Source of the DNA: Margaritispora aquatica
Taxonomy: Eukaryota > Ascomycota > Leotiomycetes > Helotiales > Discinellaceae
Direction of reading: 5' to 3'
Assembly: GCA_007644065.1 (NCBI GenBank)
Contig: VJWN01000002.1
Location: 2,505,831 to 2,569,830, forward strand
Length of the DNA: 64,000 nt
The translations under genes and the position numbers were made by a program. Under the pieces are notes generated by a model. That model saw nothing but the letters and a program-made list of their open reading frames with translations, was not told the origin of the DNA and did not search any database. Shown here piece by piece: positions 24,084 through 34,198 of this stretch; position 1 is the stretch's first letter, and each line of letters begins with the position of its first letter.

Positions 24084-25114
24084 ATGCGTTACTCAACGAC
24101 ATCTGGAATGGTTTTGGCTGCCATCTGTATTGGCGAAGCCGTGGCTGGCCCAGCACACGTACACTTGCATCAACGCGCACATCAAAAGGAGAAGAAGGAG
24201 TAAGTGCTCGCGTAAACCAACAACAACATGAACATAGAACTAACACCAGCAGTGTCGACTGGTCTGCTCTCGACTGGAACAACATGGGAATTGACTGGGC
24301 TTCTGCGTATGCCAAAGGACAAGCTACCAAGACTGCTGCTCCCGCAGCACCAGCCAAGGCCACTGTAGCACCAGCTGTTGAAGCCGTCGCTGTCAAGGCC
24401 AAAACCACTGCTGCCGCTGCCGCAGCTGCAACAACCACCAAGGCATCCGTAGCAGCCGTGGTGTCCAGCGTCGTCGAAGACGTTGCCGGCCTCTTCGGAG
24501 GCGTAGTAGGATGCTCCAATGGACGCTCCAAGTTCGGCGCCGAAACTGCTGCGTCCGGCAGCACTGGTGACTTCTATCAGGGCAACGTCGGATCTCCATA
24601 TGGATCGAACATTATCAAGGTCTCCTCAGCCTCTGGATATGACTTCACCAACACCTTCCACAACACCCAAAAGAAAGCCATCACCATCAACATTTGGCAA
24701 AAGGTCGGCCCAGACGGACGTCTTCTCTCCGGCTCAGCATTGGCACCCAAGAACACCACTTTGACCTTCGTTCTCCCAGCTGGAGGCAAGCAAGTCGTTG
24801 CTTTCCAAGCCAACACTCAAGTCGCATGGTCCGAGGCCACCTCTGTCCTTGCTTCCTCGGGCGCCTTCGCTGAGACCTGGGGAGAGGCCAACTTCGTCCC
24901 CACCGGCTGCGGATATGACGTCTCTGCTATCATGAACGCAAATGGCAATGACTACGACATGACCATCACCTCCAAGGAGGCACCAAAGTGCACCTCATCC
25001 ATGACCCAGAACTTCTGGCTCACTGACAGCCAGCCCATTGGAGACTCCAACGGCTCGTGCTACATCGCCGAGGGCAAGGCAACGCTGACGACTGTCATGA
25101 ACGGCAAGGTCTAG
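24084..25114 (+). CDS. Secreted Asp f 4-like protein
   Basis: Two exons, 24084-24199 and 24253-25114, with a 53-nt intron, encode 325 aa. A signal peptide (MVLAAICIGEAVAG) is followed by a short basic His/Lys segment, then WSALDWNNMGIDWASAYAKG. Next comes a low-complexity Ala/Thr/Lys/Val linker (about residues 57-110). The folded C-terminal ~200 residues have paired cysteines and family-like motifs (GSPYGSNIIKV, NTFHNTQKKAITINIWQK, FWLTDSQPIGDSNGSC). This matches the fungal Asp f 4-like family of secreted proteins of unknown biochemical role, associated with the cell surface. TATA-like ATATATATAAA ends only 16 nt before the ATG. It stands isolated between two spacers longer than 4 kb, suggesting heavy individual regulation. 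Confidence 0.85.
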
Positions 25115-28100
25115 ATGCTAGCCTTTTGGAAGTGCATTGGTGGTGTAAATGGTGTATATGGTTTATCTTGATCTCCGTTAAGGAAGAAAAGCAAGAAGGA
25201 TATGTTCTTTGTATATAGTAGGTAATCTTTAAGCATAAAGGAGGATTGATTGATTGATTAAATTTGTTTTGGTCATCACTCTTATTCCACGGCGTCCCGG
25301 ATACCCTTGGATTAGGAGCTAGTGACTTTGAGTTTTGGGTTATCGAGACTAAATTGATTGGGTTTGAAAATGTGTACGATGGCTTTGTTCTTCATTTCTG
25401 TGATGCTTGCGAGGTGCAATCTAGGTTGAAGTTTCAACAAGCGATTTTATTTGAAGCGTACATTGTCGTTCAGGAGGAGGCTTAAGCTTAAGCTTGCTGT
25501 GCCTCTTGGACTCGAAAAAAAAACAACGGCCGCCAAATTCACACCAGGCCAAGCCAAGCTTACATTGAAGGTTAAATCAACTGAACAAACCAACTGGATC
25601 ACTTCCTCCTTAACTTCTTAACTTGTCCAGTCTCGTTTCGTTACGCACAACGCCAAAAGATCAGATCCCAAACTGAAGTCAGCTCGTATGCACTGAAGTT
25701 CTTGCTTCGCTTCCCAGGTTCGTTTCGAAGCACTTGCTTCTAGCTATTCACCAGCACCACCACCAGTAACAACCTAATCAACGAGAAGTTCGAAATTTAG
25801 AAAGCCAGAGCGAACACGTAAAATACAAGCAGATAAAATTTAGTGACAGCGACGAGAGACTTTTCAATCAATCCTTCCTTCTCTCTCCTTCTCAACAGAG
25901 AAGGGGGGGGAAGCATGCTTAGCGAGGAGAGTTCCAGCTCAGGTCAGCTTGTTTCCGCGCCTGATTCCCCAAAGAGTCTCGCACGTTCGAAGTCAATTCG
26001 ATCCAGATACTTTCGCGAATAGGTGCTTAGAAGATACGCACCACCGTGTATATGTAGAGGGAGAGAGAAGCGATTTCGTTACGTTGAAGTAATGGAAGCA
26101 CTCGCTCCCATCTCCACCCTGAAATTCGTCGTCACCAGCTCAAGGTAACCAGACTGGACGCGAAAGGAAATGCGGATGCTCGACGAACGGATAAGTCAAC
26201 TTAGCTGGACTCGGAAGAGGGTGAGCATCTATCTTCTTATACCTCTCACAGTTCCATGTTCCCTGCAAGTGCAAACACCATCTGGGCAATTTACCGACCT
26301 TCTCTAGGCACTTGATCGTAAGATTACTTTTCCCAACTCGTTTCCTTCCCCTGATGTTTTGCATCCACAAGCGAGGAGAAGCGGGTGGTATTCGCTGAAG
26401 CGAAGGGAGGAGGGGACGGGAAATCGAGTCCTGTGTCACCTCAAGTACCTAGTACCCGTTGCCAAGAGATGTATGTTCCCGTTTCCCGTTTCTGATGTTT
26501 TGCTTGGCCGTATTTGGAGTTAGAGAGTGGTAAATTGGGAGGTTGAATAGCTGTGCTTTTGTTTGCTTGTTTGTTTGCTTGAAAGATAGGATGTGGTATA
26601 CGACGAGCTTTCTCCTTTTCTCGTTGTTGCATGTCGTTTGCGACTGATTACATAATTTTCATGTCTGCTATGTTTTTTGGCTTGTGGTAGTCGGCCTCCT
26701 TGTTTCTGTGGATGGTGGTCGAGATGTGTTGGGATAACTAAATGTTTATTTGTCTTTCTAATCATGTCTGTACCAAGTGGCACTTCATGTTTCTTTCCTG
26801 CCTGCTCTGTCCATGCAAGATTCACCGACATGGTGATTTTGTTCTTTGATTCTTTCAAAGACAATTTCTATACAATTTGATTCACACTTTTTCTTCGATA
26901 ACAGGGTGAAAAAAGGTTCATGATTCCAGGTCTAACTTTGCTTTCTTCGACTATGGCTCTAGGGCCAAGTCTTTGCTGTACATGAATTCGCCAGGTTAGT
27001 GTTACCAAATCTTTGGTAGAGCTACTTTAGTATCCACGATGGCGCAACCGAGTGTGTACTTGGCAGTCAATTCCGGTTCTTGGGGCAAAGAGATATCCAC
27101 AACTTTATTGTAACCTCCTCTTTCGCTATCTCCCATATATCCTCATGAAGTTTATACATATGTAAATGCAAGCTGCTTTGCATTCCTCTGGGGTTATCTC
27201 GGCCTATGTGAGCTGTCCTGGAGAAGTTATTCGATTGACTTGGTATCTTCAGAGTACTCTCATTGATCTGGCGGCGAATAGTGTTTTAGTGGCTAGTCTT
27301 TCAAACCTTGTCACTTTCTGCATCGTATGTTATTTTCTAAGGAGGTCGCTGGGCGAACTCTCTGCTTCTAGTCGATGCTAATCTTGAGTTCAAATCTGGA
27401 ACACTAGATTTAGCTTTGCTTGTGTGCTAGAGATTGATATACTTCATTTTTCAAATACTCATTGGCCCTACATTACCCTTTTGAAGTATAGGAGACTACT
27501 GCTAGCCCGCCCCCCCGCCATGTTTCTTGCCAGTAGCTAGAAAAGTCAAATGCTCTCAACAGGAGCAGAGCACTGGACATACCTTGAACCTATGTGAGGT
27601 AGAATGTACTCGCTTTATTGAGTATCTCTTGAATGTTGATATTGCTGTAAAATTGAATAGCCCTCCACTTCAATCATGATGGATTATGCTGATCCCTGTA
27701 TTATTATTACAGCAAAAGCTTGCTTCGCAATTAAGTTGTACACAGTGGTTGGCGTATAGTGGCGGCTTGGAGGCTTTGCAATTTGATGCCTGCTTTGTAC
27801 CAACCTCTTTTCCGGTATGCCAGTTCTGCTTTGAGATGTTCATGTCGCCTTCGCAACTCAGCTTTTGCGGTTTGATTTGAATTTGACTTCAGAGATCCCG
27901 TATCAAAGGCAAATAGTGCATTTGTGATTGCCTATCAATTATTTCGAGGGATTGATGTGAAGTCCATTCGGTCTCATTGGGTTGTCAATGACAGCACAGT
28001 CTCTACATGGATCTGGTTCTTACACCGTCTTCTTGTAAGAATTGCCAGTGATTCGAAGACAAAGGAATCGTGTCCAAAATTATTGATTTCTTCTCCTTGA

Positions 28101-29627
28101 CTCGCATCTCACTTTATGATTATGCCTCGAGCCACTGTTTCTTTTGAATTTGCTGCGCCATATGTGCCTGTATTTTTGAAGGATTGGTACTCCTGTCACA
28201 CACAGTGTTACCCTCTCGCCTCGACGAGCCAAATATACATCGAGGTGAAAGAAGTACGCTATTTCCAAAGCAACCTTAGCTGATACTTGCGTCTTGTCTA
28301 TTTCTTGTCTGTTAGGGCTTCGGTATTCGAGTTCCAATAGCGCTTCCCCTGCCTTTTTTTACTCTGTGTTGGTCTTGACCGGCTGGGGTTCTTGTCGAGT
28401 GCCGGTTCTTCGAGTAGTATTGAATCATGGGTATCTTCATTGTTGGTTGCTTTCGACGACTTCGATGGCTCGGAGGATGTTTCGATGAGCTGAAAGACGT
28501 ACTGGTTAGCAGTAATACAACAGCTTATCATTGTATGCCTTCTCCTCCTAACTTCCATTCCACTGCCTCAAAACTGCCACCACTATAGACACTTCTTTGG
28601 TTATTTCCTGCTTCCACGCCACGTTACCACTCATTGAGAAGTACGGCGTTCCGCATGGTTCAAGCCCAGCCGAAGGCGGTAAATATGCTTTTGGTCAAGC
28701 TAAGTTACCTAGAAGTATTCGAACAAGTAGAATGAGAGTTCAGCTCCATGCTGTCTCGAGGTCGTTGATTGCGCTGATACGTATCTCGGGCTCATTGTTA
28801 TCGAAGCCTTTGAATTCCTCTTGTTCACTATGGTTAAGGCATCTACTGCGCTCCAGTTAGTGCGAATGATATAGGGCATTCAATTTCAATATCAACAGAG
28901 GCGAACTGCATCTGAAGTATGGAACGAGACTGCCTCATACTTAGTGCGGCCGATGGTATTTCTCACTTCTTCAAGATCAAACAACATATTGGCACAACTC
29001 TGTTGAAGATGGCATGGAATTGTACCCAGTGAAACATGATTGCCACATACCACATGGAATGCAGGAACCAGATCCTACAATGCAACTTCCCGTGTACTCC
29101 CATAGATCGTCATCTGCCCCTCCTGTCCCACATGTTCCTGATCCCCCTCCAAAAGGACACCACCCTCAACTGCCAGATACAACTCGCTCCTCCCAAACGG
29201 GCAACGAACTCGACTTACTAGCGGCCTGCAAGCCTTTCAAGAGAAGGCTCGCCCCACGTGATTGCCGAACAACGCGAATTGGTGACGACTTCGTCTACAA
29301 TCAAAACACTCCTCCCAATTTCTTCCTCTACTTTTCAACATCCATTCATACAGCACCTCTTCAAAGACAGCAACACTCCTTCATACTCAAGGCGATCTAT
29401 ACGTTCGCACAACAGTCTTTTCTCAACCTTCATACATCTTCCTTTAATGATCAAGAATCTCTTCCAATAGGCCTATAGCTCCGTGGGGTTCTTCTTCCAC
29501 GGGCTTCAAACCAGCCAGAACAAGATTGTTTACCCCACACTCCAGAAGTTCGCGATCAAGGTCTTCCAAGACTCGAAGACTTTATCTCGACATCTCTCTT
29601 ACTTATCCTAACAATACACCTATCACC
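25115..29627. other. Large non-coding spacer
   Basis: About 4.5 kb. The first ~150 nt are the 3' flank of the Asp f 4-like gene. The remainder is AT-rich with scattered short open frames on both strands (for example 26140-26864 minus and 29014-29478 plus), all lacking motifs and codon structure. The final 600 nt are C-rich on the plus strand and are likely promoter and leader of the Tos1-like gene. No transposon ends were recognised. Confidence 0.5.
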
Positions 29628-31423
29628 ATGCGTTCTAGTCTCGTTCAGGCAATCTGCCTCGCAATTTCTCCTATCTTGGTTGCAATTGTTCAAGCCGACT
29701 TGTGTGCAATGGGCCGCAAGGAGATCGATGGTAATTGGTTCTGCCAAGCTGTCAATGCTATTCAATATAGCAACGTTGGTCATCCAGGTGTCTACCAAAA
29801 GGTTGTCGACATGGCAGCTGATGGTACTTGCACTCGAGCTCCAAAAGCATTCAGTGGTCCTATTGCGCCTCTTGACGAAGAAGTGAGTATCCCAATATCT
29901 TGAGCGGCGATCTGATCTTGAAACTGATCCGAATGGGGTTTTAGCTTTCCCTCCATTTCCGTGGTCCCATTCATATTAAGCAGATCGCTGTATACACTCC
30001 AATGGTCTCTCAAGATCTCTCGAAGCGTGAGCGAAACAAGTTCGACCACCGTCATGTCCACCAACATCGCCACATCCCTGTCCATCATCACAAGGAGGAC
30101 ACCACACAAGACGAGGTTTCAAAACGTGAAATTATTAGTGCGACCATCGATGGACAAGTAGTCTCTTGGGAAAATAATTACTTTGGCCCGGATCCACATG
30201 CTTCGACTCGTGTTACTCCAGAGTCTCAATGGGTGACTGCAACCATCAATGGTCAGGTTGTTTCATGGCTTAACAATTGGTTTGGCCCAGCTTCGGAAAG
30301 CCCTGTGGCTGTTCAAACACCGCCCACCACTGTGCCGGCTCATTCACCTGTCACTACCCTTCAGGTTGTTAAGACTCCAGATGGTAAGCAATGTTCTGCT
30401 TGTGTTTATGTCTTGCTATTAACAAGCTTTCTTTAGTTCCGGTTGCAATCCCTAAGCCCACGGCAATGGCCGCAGCCAATCATGCTGGAGCATTTAGCCA
30501 AAAGCCTCCTGTTGGTCCTAATTTTCATGCGAAGAGTTCCTTTGAGCGAATCTCATACTACCACGCAGAGTCCCAGACTGCAGAGAACATCGCCTTCTTA
30601 GGCAATCATGGCGGCCAAGGCTCAGGTGTCTTTGACTTGTAAGTTTCCTGTTTCTGGCAATTTCATGTTCTCGGCGAGCTAATTTCTGTCTAGGAACTTT
30701 GGTGCTTCTCTCTCCTATGTTGACTCCAGTGGAACTAGTGGCTCTGTAACATCTCAGATTCTTGCAGATGTTCTTGTTCCATCTGATGTCGAGGTGACCG
30801 TTATGCTTGACAAGAGGTGTGAGGATGGCGACTGTGGATATTTCCGGCCAGGAGCTGTTGCAAATCGTAAGCCATTGTTGCCATTCTCTCCAACCTCTCT
30901 GACCCAAAATAGATGGTTTCGCAGGTGCCGATAAGGTATTCATGCTCGAATTCAGCATGCCCCATGATGGCCAAACTGGTTTTAATGGAGACAAACCAGC
31001 TTTCTGGATGCTTAATGCCGATATTCCCCGCACACTTCAATACGGCAAAGCTGAATGCTCCTGCTGGCAAACTGGTTGTGGCGAGTAAGTTGACCTAAAT
31101 TTTTGGCATGAGCTCTGTGTTTTCTTTGCAGCGCACTGACATTAGCCAGATTTGATGTCTTTGAAGCTCTCATGGACGGTTCTGACTGGTTAAAGTCAAC
31201 TGTCCACACAAACGCTCCAGGCGGCGACTCGGATTACATCAGTCGACCAACTGACAAGACAATGAAGGCAGCAGTAGTATTCAGCTCGTCTACATCCACT
31301 ATTCACATCCAAGTCTTGGAAGATGATGTGGATTTCGCAAGCACTCTTTCAGCAAAGCAAATTAACAACATGTGCTCAGCTCATGATGCCAATTTGGTCT
31401 CCCACTTTGCCATTACTGGATAG
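29628..31423 (+). CDS. Tos1-like cell-wall protein (DUF2403 + DUF2401), with Kex2 sites and internal repeat
   Basis: Six exons (29628-29882, 29945-30383, 30437-30638, 30694-30866, 30913-31084, 31150-31423) give 504 aa. A signal peptide (ISPILVAIVQADL) precedes an N-terminal DUF2403-like domain (GVYQKVVDMAADGTC, FSGPIAPLDEELSLHFRGP). The C-terminal DUF2401 domain follows (SQTAENIAFLGNHGGQGSGV, MLEFSMPHDGQTGFNGDKPA, CSCWQTGCGEFDVFEAL). Tos1/YJL171C proteins are wall proteins with proposed beta-1,3-glucan activity. Between the domains lie two SKRE sites (KR at 112-113 and 145-146), a His-rich stretch between them, and two 17-residue repeats (151-167 and 184-200) of form ATIxGQVVSWxNNxFGP. The start is the ATG immediately before the signal peptide. 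Confidence 0.88.
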
Positions 31424-32690
31424 GCCATTGCGGCTTGAATGAGGTGCCAAATTGATATCATAGTCAAAAGAGGTTAACTGTTCATTCGTGAAGACATCCT
31501 CTTCACCACTTTTGCTTCGGTGTATTTTGCTAGGTGATCGGATGCGCGTACATATGGCGAGTTGTTTCTCATTGCAGGCATTGATTTCACCCGCTCAGGC
31601 GCAAGGGATAGACCATCTAGGTAGTCTCGGTGGTACTTTTAGGTACGGTCAATTGCTTCAAAAAATGCCATCGACAGGGACGATGATAGACCTGCTCGAT
31701 AGGAGAAAGGAACATACAATAAAATTGCATTTTAAGATTCTGTCCTTGAGAGATATGATCGGAAGTCGTGAATGTGCATGAAATTAAGATCTCCTTTATA
31801 TTGATGCGACGAGTACTAATATTGTGACATTCGACTCTTGATCCTGGTGAAGTTCTCTTGCCAAGTGGCATTTCCTTTGTATTTCAGATTTGCTGTCAAT
31901 TTTTGTTTATTTTTTCGTATTTTTATGCTGTGAGCTTTTGGCTCTATGTTTTTTTTTCCAGTTTTGAGTCGCGGTAAGCAGATTTGGATTCGAAGCTAAT
32001 CAAAAATCAACAAGTGGCCGAGAACGAAGAGGCAGCAATCCAGGGAAAGAGCAAGCGTGACCGAGATGAAACGCAGCTGGTGGTCGTACTTTCTTTCTCT
32101 CTGAGATTTATAAAAAGCTTGTGCTGCTTTTCACTTTCTTGAAGTGGGTGAAATAGCAGGCGTGCGGTTCTTGGATCGGTAGTCATCATCTTGGTAATTT
32201 GATGATGGAGCACTCATGAGATTGGTTTCCAGAGGAGATTCAGGGATCCATGCTTAACAACAATAGTAAAGAGCACTCGCGATGCCGCCAAAGTTTCCTG
32301 CTCTCACTGCATTGTGGATTGGATGTCAAGACAAGAATGTTGGAGAGCTCAGCATTTGTGTTTTATTGATATGACAAGTCTTTCGAAGTTTGCAGTTATC
32401 ACACTGCCACAGAAGGACTCTCGCACTCCCCTCGACCAAGTACCGCAACGACTACCATGCTCATAGGGGAGAGACCACAGCTCCAGCTCTGGCTTCAACA
32501 TGGGAGTTGGAGAGTTGACAGCAGTATCGCCCTCAGAGTTCAGCTTGACAACACAGGAATAATTCTACCAACCTTCCATTAAGATAAGTCAGCGTGTGTA
32601 GGAAGAATGATACCGCAGCATGAGTTGTTTTGATTATCTTACCTCTAAATAAAGTCGATGACATGAGCGAACCAAACCATCGACAACTGC
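31424..32690. other. Spacer downstream of the Tos1-like gene
   Basis: No intact gene. A coding-like minus-strand stretch near 32350-32560 (LNSEGDTAVNSPTPMLKPEL, then SLPYEHGSRCGTW) has no recognised family and no start. It may belong to the decayed sequence immediately to the right. Confidence 0.35.
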
Positions 32691-32940
32691 ACGAACGACT
32701 GCGTTTCTGAAGCAACGCGAGTAGAAGCATGCGGATCCGGGCCGAAGTAATTGTTTTCCTAAGATACTACTTGCTCTGAAAATTTGTTCGGGCAGGGCTC
32801 CTCGGCGAATATCATGAGGGTGATAGGGGCTGGAATAGCTCCGATGATTGAACAGACGTGGAGTTGAGGATGGGACGTCAATGGTGGCACCCATAACTTC
32901 ACGTTTTGAAACTTCATCACCATCGTGGTAGTGATTGTAT
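32691..32940 (-). pseudogene. Decayed inverted fragment of the Tos1-like gene
   Basis: On the minus strand, about 32919-32878 encodes DEVSKREVMGATID, matching DEVSKREIISATID of the intact gene. After an unmatched ~100 nt, about 32775-32709 reads QVVS, a TAG stop, then ENNYFGPDPHASTRV. The intact gene has QVVSWENNYFGPDPHASTRV at 30154-30213. Nucleotide identity is high over the matching blocks. The tryptophan codon TGG has become TAG, a G-to-A change of the kind repeat-induced point mutation makes, and the parts are in different frames. The copy lies about 2.5 kb from, and opposite in orientation to, the intact exon 2. No other exons of the gene could be matched with confidence. Confidence 0.7.
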
Positions 32941-34198
32941 GATAATGGTAACTATCCTTCTTCAACAACATCGAGATGCTAGCTTTCGTTGACAAAATTC
33001 CGGGTATAGAAAACAAGATTGGCTTTTACTGTCTAGAGGTAGCAAATGATATCTCTCGACTTAAAATGACGAACGAATCCGTAGATTTCGCCATTCTCAC
33101 CAGGAATGGCATATTCATCGCAACTATAGATCCTGATGCCTTCGACATCTGATACTTGTAATGGCATATTTCTGGAGATCATCAATTCCACAGCAGGGGG
33201 CTTGACAGGATATCCAGGCGATAAAAACTTTTGTTCATGCGTTTCTTGCTCTCCTCGTCCAGCGATTTACACTATCTAGATTTCTTGGTGGAGATTTGTC
33301 ATGTCATACTTTGTCTTGCAGCTCTGCCCTTCTTATATGATCAAGCATATGTGCTCCGAAGATGGTGGTAGATATCTTTCTTGTTGTCTAGGTCGAATCA
33401 AGAATATGTGTTTTCGCGGAGATTGGCATTGTCGAGTGGCATGCGAAATAGTCAGGCTCTCATGACTCTTGGCGTTGAAGTGTGCTGCGAGCATGATTGA
33501 AACCTTGAGGGTGCAAGGGAGCTTCGAAACTCCAGTGGATGAGCAGATCTTGGCTCTGAAAAAGCGGAAGTCTTATTCTCCAGCTTAACATTCTAAGCCC
33601 ACAGAATACAATGATTTCGTGCCTAGGGAGCAGCTACTGCGAGGATAGGTAAGTTTGGTATTCAGCTTCGTTTGCGGCCCAGTATGATCCCTATCATAGC
33701 GATTGGTTAATTCAATTCATGTCCAAAGTCTGATTCTTTGCTCATCGTCAGTTACAACGAGTGTATATGCTTTAGATGAGCAGGAGAAACCGAGAGCTGG
33801 CACTCTTTCTTTGCAAAGCCTGAAATTTTCCAAGCAGAGGCGATGTTTGAGAAGCTCGCAGAGACATGCTGGCACTTGTCGTCACCGACTGCTAGAGTTC
33901 TGTGCAGACAGTCAGCGTTTTTGCGTTACGACTAGATGCCCGTGGGGTCGTCGACTTGATGAAATGTAGACTTTCGGAGTTTGCTCTGGATCATGGTGGA
34001 ACGCGAATGGATTGGGGCATTATTGACACATACCATTCATTGTAAGATGGCCGCCAAGTGCTCCGAAAACATACGTGGAATAAACAGCAAGTGCTAGCTA
34101 GGACGTGATGCCACTGCTTTCCGTTGGTGTTGATGTTTTGGATGTTGTCTGTTTTTCAAGAGAAGGTCTGTCATGGCAATCTTCATGACGAGCAAGGT
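32941..34198. other. Spacer with possible minus-strand gene relic
   Basis: On the minus strand, about 33220-33050 reads VELMISRNMPLQVSDVEGIR and CDEYAIPGENGEIYGFVRHF without a stop. Further upstream, fragments such as NKKDIYHHLRSTYA and LDEESKKRMNKSFYRLD are separated by stops. This looks like eroded coding sequence, but I recognise no family. The rest shows nothing. Confidence 0.3.

Noticed and set aside
29014..29627. Long open frame 29014-29478 just before the Tos1-like gene
   Set aside because: It is C-rich leader sequence with no motif and poor codon structure. It is better explained as promoter or 5' UTR.
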